From an uncultured Muribaculaceae bacterium (GTDB taxonomy: Bacteria; Bacteroidota; Bacteroidia; Bacteroidales; Muribaculaceae), in assembly GCA_947626355.1 (NCBI GenBank), contig CANQRV010000023.1:1-37903 (forward strand): a DNA stretch of 37,903 nt, in the 5' to 3' direction. This document shows, piece by piece, positions 7,820 to 16,032 of this stretch (positions are counted from its first letter, which is position 1; every line of letters begins with the position of its first letter). The translations under genes and the position numbers were made by a program. Below the pieces are notes generated by a model. The model was not told the DNA's origin. It worked only from the letters and a program-made list of their open reading frames with translations, and did not search any database.

Positions 7820-9229
7820 TTACATATCTGACACTGACGCCACATCGGCCACAACCGATGTGACGCGGCCTTGCGCGAAGCGGGTCACCATCGACTGCCC
7901 CGGGCACAGCGAGGCGGCATCGGTCACGGCATGGCCGTCGACCGTCGTGAGAGAATATCCCCTTCGCAGCGTGTTGTCGGGACTGAGGGCCCTGACAAGT
8001 CTCTCATAGCTATCGAGGCGTGTGCGCGCGTCATCGATGATTCGGGGCACGGAGTGCCGGAGGCGAGCCTGCGCATCATAGAGCCATGCCGAGGCTATGG
8101 CTGTCTTCTGCCGGGCCAGGGTATCGACCATCGTGGCGTATGATTTCAGCGCGGCCCGGCCAGATGCCAGACGCGCCCCGACGGCCATAGGAACAGCCGA
8201 TGTCATCGAGTCGAGGTGACGCATCTCTCCCTGAAGCGCCCCCCTCACGAGGGTGGGAAGGAGGGCCCAGCAGTTTGCCAGGCGCTGTTTTTCGCCCGCT
8301 ATGCGGTCGGCCACATAATGCATGATCGCGTCGGCCGCGGCTGCCGCCCGGAAATTCGCCTGCCGCAAGGTGTCGATAAGGAAATTGGCCACGGCGGTAG
8401 GGGTCTTCAGCCGGGTGTGGGCTATCTCGTCGAGCACCGTGCGGTCTCGCTCATGACCGATTCCGACAAGCACAGGAAGAGGATATGTGGCAACCCTGCG
8501 GGCAAGGTCATAGTCGTCGAAACCGTTGAGGTCGGTGGTTGCGCCCCCGCCTCTGATTATCACGACGCAGTCCCACACATCGACGCTCATCTCTATTAGG
8601 TCGAGGGCCGCCCTGACGCTCTCGGAAGTGCGTTCCCCCTGCATCACGGCCGGGAAAAGCACGGGATAGAACACGAAGCCCTCCGGGCTGGAGTCGAGCT
8701 GGCTGATGAAGTCGCCGTAGCCGGCTGCTCCGGGAGCGGAAATTACGGCAAGGCGCTGCGGAGCCGGCGGGAGTGTCAATGATTTGTTGTATCCGATGAC
8801 CCCTTCCCGCTGCAGGCGCATGAGAATCTCGCGACGCAACCGCTCCATGTCGCCGAGGGTATACGAGGGGTCGATGTCTACTATATTGAACGAGAGGCCA
8901 TATACCTGATGGCATGTGGCGGAGCCCTTCACGAGCACCTTCATGCCGCTGGCTATGTCGCGGCCTGTGACTCCATAGAATTTTCTCCGGAGACCCTGCA
9001 CCGTGGAGGCCCATATATTGGCACGCAGCTTGGCCACCGTAGCGCCACGCTCGTCTTTCTCCACGAGCTCCATATAGCAGTGGCCGCCGGTGTAGCGCAC
9101 GTCGCTTAGCTCGGCCCTCACCCACGCCCCCTGAAGCGATGGCTGGGTGCGTATGGCGTTGCCGAGCGCCACCGTAAACTCACGGAGGCTTACGCCCGCT
9201 GGCGCGTCGAAGAGAGAGGGACCGGTCAT
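7820..9229 (-). CDS. xseA: Exodeoxyribonuclease VII large subunit
   Basis: The catalytic subunit of ExoVII, 469 residues, close to the family's usual size. It has an N-terminal OB-fold (about 10-105, including YTGGHCYMELVEKDERG) for DNA binding, then the catalytic domain with ISAPGAAGYGDFISQL, the conserved IIRGGGATTDLNGFDDYDLAR stretch and VGIGHERDRTVLDEIAHTRLKTPTAVA. A long helical region with a C-terminal RGYSLTT segment completes it. The ATG overlaps the stop of the upstream DUF4831 gene (ATGA), so translation is likely coupled. It pairs with xseB downstream. Confidence 0.95.
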   Translation of the reverse strand: MTGPSLFDAPAGVSLREFTVALGNAIRTQPSLQGAWVRAELSDVRYTGGHCYMELVEKDERGATVAKLRANIWASTVQGLRRKFYGVTGRDIASGMKVLVKGSATCHQVYGLSFNIVDIDPSYTLGDMERLRREILMRLQREGVIGYNKSLTLPPAPQRLAVISAPGAAGYGDFISQLDSSPEGFVFYPVLFPAVMQGERTSESVRAALDLIEMSVDVWDCVVIIRGGGATTDLNGFDDYDLARRVATYPLPVLVGIGHERDRTVLDEIAHTRLKTPTAVANFLIDTLRQANFRAAAAADAIMHYVADRIAGEKQRLANCWALLPTLVRGALQGEMRHLDSMTSAVPMAVGARLASGRAALKSYATMVDTLARQKTAIASAWLYDAQARLRHSVPRIIDDARTRLDSYERLVRALSPDNTLRRGYSLTTVDGHAVTDAASLCPGQSMVTRFAQGRVTSVVADVASVSDM

Positions 9230-10308
9230 TGCTGCATGACGCCTATCTCGCGCAGGGCTCCGGTAGCGGGATCAAACACTGCGTACGAAGGATTCTTCTT
9301 GTCGGTGAAGATATTGGGGTTGAGAGCGAACACCGTGCCGAGCTGCGAGAGCTCCAGCTCCCCTTCCCAGAGGGCATTGCCCATGAGGGAGACCCTCACC
9401 CTGGCGGCGCCCGGAATGCAGTAGGCCACGCCGTCTTTGGGCCATTTCTTCTCCTCACCCTTGGCATCGACAGGTAGCTCGCCGCGCGAGGTGACCTTCA
9501 CCTCTATATATACCGGCTCACCGCTCATGTCGTCGGCTTCCACGAATCCGGCGAAGCCGCTCATGCGGAAGAGCACATCGCGGGAGTTGTCGGCGGGAGT
9601 GAATGTGAACGAGCGCGTCACCGTCTCATGCGAGATGTTGCCGATGAAGGCGGCTGTCAAGGCGCCTTCCTGCCGCTCAAGCGAGCCGAGCATCAGCTCG
9701 AGCTGGCGTCCGTCGGTGGGCATCGTCTCCGCCGTGCCTCTGGTCAAGGCCACCTTCGACTCCCTGACGTCCATAAGATTGGAGGCCAGCATCTGGGCCT
9801 GCTTGGCAGTAGACTGAGAGGCGATGAAATCGCCGTCAACATACTGGAGGTATTCATTCGGAGCGTAGACAACCTCGGCTGTCTCTTCAACTGCCTCTGG
9901 CTCCGCGAGACCGTCCTCCGGCTCCTTATTGATGCTCAGTATCATGCCGTCTTCGTCCACACCCACATAGGTGAGCGCGCCGGGCTTGAGCTGCATGAGA
10001 TACTGATGCTCCTCGTCGGGGATGCCGACGGAGGTTACCGACACGGATTCGACAGTCCATACCTCGGCATCCTCGCGCACCACCTTGTCGGTGCCTATGA
10101 ACTTCTTGGCATACTGCCAGTAGGGGCCGGCCTTGCGCACCTCGCGCACTGCCTTGACGTCAACGCGGAGCGAGGTCACAGGTAGGGAATAGACGATGCC
10201 ATATTCATTATGCTTGTCGGCCGTGAGTATCTTCGTCTGCTGGCCGAAGGCGCCTGAGACGGAGAGCAGCGCGACGCATGCTGTGGTCAATATTTTGTAA
10301 GCGTTCAT
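9226..10308 (-). CDS. DUF4831 family secreted protein
   Basis: A 360-residue protein with a signal peptide (about 1-22, ending near SGAFGQ) and no other membrane segment, so probably periplasmic or secreted. The region YGIVYSLPVTSLRVDVKA, the WQYAKKFIG segment and the VEDGLAEPE-like acidic linker resemble the Bacteroidetes DUF4831 family. The function is unknown. It sits between nnr (49-bp gap) and xseA (4-bp overlap) on the same strand, so it probably shares their transcript. I saw no catalytic motif. Confidence 0.75.
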   Translation of the reverse strand: MNAYKILTTACVALLSVSGAFGQQTKILTADKHNEYGIVYSLPVTSLRVDVKAVREVRKAGPYWQYAKKFIGTDKVVREDAEVWTVESVSVTSVGIPDEEHQYLMQLKPGALTYVGVDEDGMILSINKEPEDGLAEPEAVEETAEVVYAPNEYLQYVDGDFIASQSTAKQAQMLASNLMDVRESKVALTRGTAETMPTDGRQLELMLGSLERQEGALTAAFIGNISHETVTRSFTFTPADNSRDVLFRMSGFAGFVEADDMSGEPVYIEVKVTSRGELPVDAKGEEKKWPKDGVAYCIPGAARVRVSLMGNALWEGELELSQLGTVFALNPNIFTDKKNPSYAVFDPATGALREIGVMQQ

Positions 10309-10357
10309 CCTAAAGAAAGTGTGATGGTTGGCAAAACTGATTTATATCGTGAAGAGG

Positions 10358-11902
10358 TCATGCCTGGAGCGTACCCGGAAGGTTGTCGCGGCGTATCACC
10401 ATCCTGATGGCGCGCCCCACATTGTCGGCGATGTCGGAGGCCGTCATGCCGTAGGCGCCCTTCTCCTCGGCCGCTATGTCGCCGGCGAGACCGTGGATAA
10501 ACACGCCGACTGTTGCGGCATGCTCCGGGCGGTAGCCCTGGGCGAGCAGTGCGGTGATTACTCCGGTGAGCACGTCGCCGGCTCCGGCAGTGGCCATGCC
10601 GGGATTGCCGGTGGAATTGAAATAGACCTTACCGGTGGGACGCACGGTGGCGGTGTAATGACCCTTCAGCACGATTATGATGTTGTAGTATTTCGCCATG
10701 TCGATGGCCTTACGCAGGCGTGCCTCCTGCGAGGAGTGATCACCGAAGAGACGGTCAAACTCGCCGGCATGCGGAGTGATGATCGACTGGGCGGGAATCT
10801 GGGTGAGCATCGAAGGCTTGCGGGCTATGCAGTTGAGGGCGTCGGCATCGAGCAGGAGCGGGGTCTTGCAGTTGAGCAGCAGGCTCTCGAGAGCATTGGA
10901 GGTCACTTCGTTGGTGCCGATGCCGGGACCGACGGCTATCACCTGATGGGGATGATGCACGGTCATGTCGGTTATGAAATGCTCGTTGCGGTCAGGCTCG
11001 AACATCGCCTCCGGCACAGCCGTCTGGAGCACCTGTAGCGCGTTGCGGCAACTGTGTACGGTGGCAAGGCCGGCGCCCGTCTTGAGGGTGGCTCGGGCGG
11101 CCATCACCGCGGCACCGATCATGCCCGTGCTTCCGGCGAAGATCAACGCCGAGCCGAAGTCCCGCTTGTTGCTGAAGAGAGGCCTGGGCTTCAGCAGTGG
11201 ACGCACGCTCCTGGCTTCCACGAGCATGAATTCTGATGGAATCTCCTTCATCTTCCGGTCGTCGAGGTCGATGTCGAGCAGCTTCCACTCCCCCACTACG
11301 TCGGCGTTCTCCTCGAAGAAAAAGGAGAGGCGCGGCGTCTGGAAGGCGAGGGTGAGGTCGGCATGCACCATATCGCGGCGGTTGGCGTTCTCGTTCCACT
11401 CTCCGAAGAGCCCGGAGGGGGTGTCGATCGATATCACGTATGCCCCTGATTCATTTATATATCTGGCAAGGGCTACGAAGCCCCCCTGAAGGGGCTGCCG
11501 GAGACCGGAGCCGAAAAGGCCGTCGACCACCACGTCGCTCTCGCCTAGAAAGGGAGGGTTGAACTTGCTCTTCACCTCGGTGAAATCGATTCCCTCGAGG
11601 GGTATGAGTTTCTCGAGCTGTAGCTGGCAGTCGTGGGAAAGCTTCCCCTTGATGTTGAAGAGAAAGACCACGAGCTTGCGGTAGCCCTGCTCGAAAAGCA
11701 TGCGGGCCACCGCGAGGGCGTCGCCTCCGTTGTTGCCGGGGCCGGCGATCACCACGATGCGCTTGCCGGGAAGGAAACGGGATATGATCTCACAGCTCAC
11801 CTCGGAGGCGGCGCGCTCCATAAGCTCCACGGAGTCAATGTTCTGAGCCTCGCAGGTAGCCTTGTCGATCTCGGGAATCACCGATGAGGGAAATATCTTC
11901 AT
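10358..11902 (-). CDS. nnr: Bifunctional NAD(P)H-hydrate epimerase/dehydratase Nnr
   Basis: This 514-residue enzyme repairs hydrated NADH and NADPH. The N-terminal NnrE (YjeF_N) domain, about 1-210, epimerises the hydrate and has the GPGNNGGDALAVARML motif. The C-terminal NnrD domain, about 230-505, dehydrates it using ADP or ATP and has ITPHAGEFDRLFG and the GNPGMATAGAGDVLTGVI signature of the ribokinase-like fold. I chose the ATG at 11902 (MKIFPSS); the frame extends 7 codons further to a TTG but that is less likely. A good promoter lies at 11939-11970. It heads a leftward group with DUF4831, xseA and xseB. Confidence 0.94.
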   Translation of the reverse strand: MKIFPSSVIPEIDKATCEAQNIDSVELMERAASEVSCEIISRFLPGKRIVVIAGPGNNGGDALAVARMLFEQGYRKLVVFLFNIKGKLSHDCQLQLEKLIPLEGIDFTEVKSKFNPPFLGESDVVVDGLFGSGLRQPLQGGFVALARYINESGAYVISIDTPSGLFGEWNENANRRDMVHADLTLAFQTPRLSFFFEENADVVGEWKLLDIDLDDRKMKEIPSEFMLVEARSVRPLLKPRPLFSNKRDFGSALIFAGSTGMIGAAVMAARATLKTGAGLATVHSCRNALQVLQTAVPEAMFEPDRNEHFITDMTVHHPHQVIAVGPGIGTNEVTSNALESLLLNCKTPLLLDADALNCIARKPSMLTQIPAQSIITPHAGEFDRLFGDHSSQEARLRKAIDMAKYYNIIIVLKGHYTATVRPTGKVYFNSTGNPGMATAGAGDVLTGVITALLAQGYRPEHAATVGVFIHGLAGDIAAEEKGAYGMTASDIADNVGRAIRMVIRRDNLPGTLQA

Positions 11903-11938
11903 TAGAGTCGAATAATCTTGCAATTATAAAACAGAATA

Positions 11939-11970
11939 CAAATTTAACGCCTTTCCCGGAAATCTGCAAA
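11939..11970 (-). promoter_or_regulatory. Promoter of nnr
   Basis: Minus-strand TTTG (11967-11970) and TAAATTTG (11939-11946) are spaced exactly 20 nt apart; the leader would be about 30 nt. Confidence 0.7.
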
Positions 11971-12115
11971 TAAAACGGCAGGTGTATTCAAGAACTCCCA
12001 ATATGAGTTGGCCCCGCAGCAATAAGTTAGGCACATGTATCAACATTGTTTAACACCATCATGGCAACCATTTCACTCTTGTCTTTGTTGACTTTAGTTA
12101 TTAAAATTTAAAATT

Positions 12116-13283
12116 ATGAGTAATTACAAAAACCCAACTCCTGGCAAATTCCCCATTCTGGCAAAATCATTATGCAGTGTGCATAAGCGTCCAACAAAAT
12201 CTTGTTACCAACTTCTAGCGGAGTGTGGCTTCTCAATGGGAACGGAATCGTATTTTGCGACCGACGTCATAACAAGGACGTTGAAGAATGCGGAAGACAC
12301 CGGTGTCAAATTCAACATCGCAAGTAGCGCCTTAAGGAATAACGAACAAACTTGTGCTGCAGTTGTCAACCAATTTAAAAACAACCCGAACCTTGGTATG
12401 TGGAATTTTGTAGATGAACCCTGCGTGGATGATTTCAAACATCTGTCAGAACTTGTAAAGGTCATCCGGAACAACGACCCCAATCATATGGTGTATATAA
12501 ACCTATCTGCCACTCCAAAACAAAGCGAAAAAAAAACTATGGACAGGAAATTCTTATAACGCCTATCTCGATTTAGTGGAGGAGTACTTTTCTCCTTCAG
12601 TATGGTCATACGACTTATACCCATTTAAGATTGAGAATGGTATAGCTGAATTTGATAGCGGTTTTTATCCTTTTTTGGAAATTTTTTCCACAAGAGCTAA
12701 AAACACAGGACGTCCTTTTTGGGCATATTGCCTCAGCACAAGATTCAAGACAGACTCCATTGAGCGTATTCCGACCGAAAGTCATATCAGATTTGAAGCT
12801 TTCTCTGCATTGGCTTACGGCGCGCAAGGTCTTGTATACTGGACATATGGATTGCGGGAAACAACCGACAACATCACATACGTAGAAGCCGCGTTGGATT
12901 TAGATGACCAACCTACCAAAATATGGGGGTATATAAAAAAGGTCAACTCCGACATCCATCGTTACTCCAATGTATTTCTGGGCTGCACCTTCGTTGAATG
13001 CACACATATTTACGGACCGACAACCAACAGTAGTGGCTTTGGCCCCGCTACCTCCATATCCGTCGATGGAGCTGGAATGTTGTTATCCCACCTTAGAAAT
13101 AAGAATAACGACTATCTCATTATAGTTAGTCGGGATGCAGATAATTCCCAGAAGTATAAAATATCTTTCGATTCCCGATATCTTGTCTCTGAGGTGTCGC
13201 CGTCCCATCTTGCTTCCGGAATTACAGGAGAAAAGCTTTTGCCTGCCGGTGGATTCATGATATACCGGTGGTCACGCAAATGA
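12116..13283 (+). pseudogene. Frameshifted TIM-barrel glycoside hydrolase
   Basis: Two consecutive frames (12116-12559 and in-frame code from about 12538 to 13283) read as one protein of about 389 residues if one base is removed from the run of nine A at 12528-12536. The joined product continues as SEKKLWTGNSYNAYLDLVEEY. The order GKFPILA, CGF, LGMWNFVDEPC, VYINL, SYDLYP, GRPFWAYCLS and LAYGAQGLVYWTYGL resembles Bacteroidetes beta-galactosidase-like (GH42/DUF4434-type) barrels. Glu101 in VDEPC is a candidate acid/base. No signal peptide is fused in this frame. A hydrophobic stretch starting MATISLLSLL at 12061 lies in another frame and may be its lost leader. AT-rich compared with flanking genes. 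A sequencing error or slippage could also explain the break. Confidence 0.65.
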
Positions 13284-13296
13284 CCACATCAAGGTG

Positions 13297-13352
13297 CTCA
13301 AATATTTGAGTTTCTTACTTATCGGCGACTGCCCTGCAGAGCGGTCGCTGAT
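13297..13352. other. Two hairpins between the broken hydrolase and the lipoprotein
   Basis: A perfect 14-bp palindrome (13297-13310) is followed by a T-rich base run, and a 12-bp stem with two G-T wobbles (13321-13332 with 13341-13352) follows. Either may end transcription from the hydrolase gene; neither has a long T tail. Confidence 0.45.
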
Positions 13353-13375
13353 ATTAACAATTATTAACCATTATA

Positions 13376-13407
13376 TTGGCTTGGCAGAGAAAAAATCGCT
13401 ATTTTTG
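13376..13407 (+). promoter_or_regulatory. Promoter of lipoprotein gene
   Basis: TTG (13376-13378) and TATTTTTG (13400-13407) are separated by 21 nt; the start codon lies 38 nt after the -7 box. Confidence 0.6.
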
Positions 13408-13444
13408 CTAATATTAATATCAATCGACAGTAACCTATTGAATT

Positions 13445-14689
13445 ATGGAACGCACTTACGTATATGCCATCATGACAGTATTGATGAGTATTCTTGCAGG
13501 ATGCAGCAAGGAAGACAATCCTCAACCTACCACATACAATCAGAATTTATATCTCAACATCGGTTACGATGATGATTTCTACTGGTATAGATTCAATAAT
13601 CAAAACGCAGAGATACGTCATGTTTCCGGGAACGAATACGAGATAACAATCAGCGCGGTTGATCTCGCCCTTTCCCAATATATTGAAGGCTCGGAACAAA
13701 TAATCCCAACTCCGTGCGGATTGTTGCCAACTGATAAAGAGCTCACTTTCAAAGTAACTGTCGATAATAAACATGGCATCAACGAAGTCAGAGGAAAAAC
13801 AGAGACACCAATAGCGAATATAGAATTCAAAGGTCAGCTTAATGATGGCAAGGCCTTGTTTCTTGACGCCAGTTATCAACTGAAGGACCTCTCTTACGTG
13901 CCGAAAGACTATATGTCGAGAGACAATAGGGAATACTGGAGCCTCGAAAGCCCGGATGGCCTCGAATATGAATGGGACACAACATTGCCTTCAGGCCTGC
14001 AGAAGAATGGCGTCTCCGCAGACAGCATACTGAAGTGTCTTCTAAATACCGAATTCATTCCAAAGGAGGATCAATGCTTACTTTGCTATTATAAGGGAGA
14101 TGAAACAGGGTTGACACTGTTCTATGAATATCTAAACAACTTTATGTTCATGCCAAACGGATCTATAGAAACAGGCGATACGTATACAACCAATTTAGAC
14201 GACAGGCAAAGTTATTTTCTTTCATTTATATCAGTCCCTTTATGGTATGTACCTATCGATGACAAACGGTTTACGCTTTATATAAATCCAGCGAATGCAT
14301 TCGCATTGACTTATTACGTTGCTATTAGCAGTATAGGTATAAGGCCATGGTCCACGCCAGCATTCCTCCGATATATGGGCAATCTCGTCTCCAGCCTGAA
14401 GGATATCACGGCTGCAGGGTCGACAGTATGCGTGAACAAAACTGATGAAAAGCTCGAACTATGGTTTGAAGACCCGGTTAATTCCCTGAGGCTTGTGCGC
14501 GGGTTGCTGGCTACCCTTATCCAGAACGACAGCTACCGGCATCTCTTCCTCACCAACTATGAGAAGAAACCGGTCAAGGGCTTATCTACCGACGACATGC
14601 GGATATGTCTCGACAATCTCGAGGAGATGCTCGACGCCACCACTCGCCTTCAGTTGACATTCAGATACACCAAGGAAATCCTGCCCTGA
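13445..14689 (+). CDS. Lipoprotein of unknown function
   Basis: A 414-residue protein with a lipoprotein signal: hydrophobic segment, then LAGC with Cys20. The residues after the cysteine (SKEDN) resemble the acidic export signal that sends Bacteroidetes lipoproteins to the cell surface, so surface exposure is likely but inferred. The first part (about 30-165) is predicted mostly beta, with an acidic YDDDFYWY stretch; the C-terminal part is more helical. The overall layout recalls DUF4925-type Bacteroides lipoproteins, but I cannot confirm the family. Codon use changes near residue 335: upstream AT-rich, downstream GC-rich like the chromosome. It has its own promoter and terminator, so it is a single-gene unit. 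Confidence 0.7.
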   Translation: MERTYVYAIMTVLMSILAGCSKEDNPQPTTYNQNLYLNIGYDDDFYWYRFNNQNAEIRHVSGNEYEITISAVDLALSQYIEGSEQIIPTPCGLLPTDKELTFKVTVDNKHGINEVRGKTETPIANIEFKGQLNDGKALFLDASYQLKDLSYVPKDYMSRDNREYWSLESPDGLEYEWDTTLPSGLQKNGVSADSILKCLLNTEFIPKEDQCLLCYYKGDETGLTLFYEYLNNFMFMPNGSIETGDTYTTNLDDRQSYFLSFISVPLWYVPIDDKRFTLYINPANAFALTYYVAISSIGIRPWSTPAFLRYMGNLVSSLKDITAAGSTVCVNKTDEKLELWFEDPVNSLRLVRGLLATLIQNDSYRHLFLTNYEKKPVKGLSTDDMRICLDNLEEMLDATTRLQLTFRYTKEILP

Positions 14690-14718
14690 GCCATTTGATT
14701 ACAAAAACATCAATGAAG

Positions 14719-14760
14719 CGCCGGATGCCATACACAGGTCGGGCATCCGGCGTCGGTTTT
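14719..14760 (+). terminator. Intrinsic terminator after lipoprotein gene
   Basis: An 11-bp perfect GC-rich stem (14719-14729 with 14742-14752) with a 12-nt loop, followed by TCGGTTTT. Confidence 0.75.
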
Positions 14761-14780
14761 CAAGTCAAAATTCCCTTATA

Positions 14781-14812
14781 TTTGGAATTATTGGAGAATT
14801 ATATTACTTTTG
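14781..14812 (+). promoter_or_regulatory. Promoter of fba
   Basis: TTTG (14781-14784), 20-nt spacer, TACTTTTG (14805-14812). It predicts a long leader of about 138 nt before the start at 14957. Confidence 0.65.
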
Positions 14813-14907
14813 TGAGTCAAAACAAGCACCAAACCGTTAGATAAGTAATCGCCCTGCGTCGGCGGAGCCGAAACCGGAGCGTTTACCCAAAACACACCGA
14901 CAACACC

Positions 14908-14934
14908 ATTTGGATGTCGAAGCGACATCCAAAT
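14908..14934 (+). promoter_or_regulatory. Leader hairpin upstream of fba
   Basis: A perfect 12-bp stem (14908-14919 with 14923-14934) with a 3-nt loop, ending 22 nt before the fba start codon. A smaller TCGGC/GCCGA stem lies further upstream near 14859. No known riboswitch was recognised. Confidence 0.5.
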
Positions 14935-14956
14935 ATAAATAAACGTTTAGATTATC

Positions 14957-15958
14957 ATGGTAGACTACAAATCGTTAGGCCTCGTCAACACCCGCGAGAT
15001 GTTCAAGAAGGCCGTACATGGCGGCTACGCCATCCCCGCTTTCAACTTCAACAACATGGAGCAGCTTCAGGCCATCATCAAGGCTGCCGCCGACACCAAA
15101 TCGCCGGTGATCCTCCAGGTGTCGAAGGGCGCCCGCAACTACGCCAACCCAATCCTTCTCCGCTACATGGCCCAGGGTGCTGTGGAGTATGCCAAGTCGC
15201 TCGGCTGGGAGCATCCCCAGATCGTGCTTCATCTCGACCACGGCGACACATTCGAGCTCTGCAAGGACTGCATCGACCATGGCTTCTCATCGGTGATGAT
15301 CGACGGCTCCCACCTCCCCTACGAGGAGAACGTGGCACTCACAAAGAAAGTAGTGGACTATGCCCACAAATATGACGTCACGGTGGAGGGCGAGCTCGGA
15401 GTGCTCGCCGGCGTGGAAGACGAAGTGAGCGCCGACCACCACACCTACACAGACCCGGAGGAAGTGATCGACTTCGTGACACGCACCGGCGTAGACAGCC
15501 TCGCCATCTCCATCGGCACATCACACGGCGCCTACAAATTCACACCGGAGCAGTGCACACGCGACCCGAAGACCGGACGCCTCGTGCCCCCGCCGCTGGC
15601 ATTCAACGTGCTCGAGGCTGTCGAGGCCAAGCTCCCCGACTTCCCCATCGTGCTCCACGGCTCATCCTCCGTGCCCCAGGAATATGTAGACATCATCAAT
15701 GAATACGGGGGCAAGCTTCCCGATGCCATCGGCATCCCCGAAGACGAGCTCCGCAAGGCAGCCAAGATGGACGTCTGCAAGATCAACATCGACTCCGACA
15801 GCCGTCTGGCCATGACTGCCGCCGTCCGCAAGGAATTCCACGACCATCCCGATGTGTTCGACCCGCGCAAATACCTCGGCCCGGCACGCGACGAGATGGA
15901 ACGTCTCTACAAGCACAAGATCATCAATGTGCTCGGCTCCGAAGGCAAGGCCGAGTAA
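14957..15958 (+). CDS. fba: Class II fructose-bisphosphate aldolase
   Basis: This zinc enzyme splits fructose-1,6-bisphosphate into dihydroxyacetone phosphate and glyceraldehyde-3-phosphate in glycolysis, and runs in reverse in gluconeogenesis. The 333 residues carry the class II landmarks: HLDHGDT with catalytic Asp94 and zinc ligand His95, GELGVLAGVEDEVS, the second zinc region SIGTSHGAYKF, and VLHGSSSVP for phosphate binding. It belongs to the subgroup with the long insertion before the C-terminus (KINIDSDSRLAMTAAVRKEF). It has its own promoter and a structured leader. The GC-rich codon use matches the housekeeping part of the window. Confidence 0.95.
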   Translation: MVDYKSLGLVNTREMFKKAVHGGYAIPAFNFNNMEQLQAIIKAAADTKSPVILQVSKGARNYANPILLRYMAQGAVEYAKSLGWEHPQIVLHLDHGDTFELCKDCIDHGFSSVMIDGSHLPYEENVALTKKVVDYAHKYDVTVEGELGVLAGVEDEVSADHHTYTDPEEVIDFVTRTGVDSLAISIGTSHGAYKFTPEQCTRDPKTGRLVPPPLAFNVLEAVEAKLPDFPIVLHGSSSVPQEYVDIINEYGGKLPDAIGIPEDELRKAAKMDVCKINIDSDSRLAMTAAVRKEFHDHPDVFDPRKYLGPARDEMERLYKHKIINVLGSEGKAE

Positions 15959-15979
15959 TCGAAATATCAGCAATCATGA

Positions 15980-16012
15980 CAGAGGGAGGCTCCAACAGGC
16001 CTCTCTCTGCTT
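15980..16012 (+). terminator. Probable terminator of fba
   Basis: An 11-bp stem (15980-15990 with 15999-16009, one G-U pair) lies 21 nt after the fba stop. The T tail is weak (CTTATT), so some read-through into the next GT gene is possible; no promoter was seen for that gene. Confidence 0.5.
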
Positions 16013-16032
16013 ATTGACCCCCTTGAATCGAA

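Noticed and set aside
10328-11038. Plus-strand frame opposite nnr
   Set aside because: Gly/His-rich and without motifs; nnr has complete NnrE and NnrD signatures.
12061-12111. Short peptide starting MATISLLSLL as a separate gene
   Set aside because: Just 16 codons; more likely a leftover leader of the broken hydrolase or chance.
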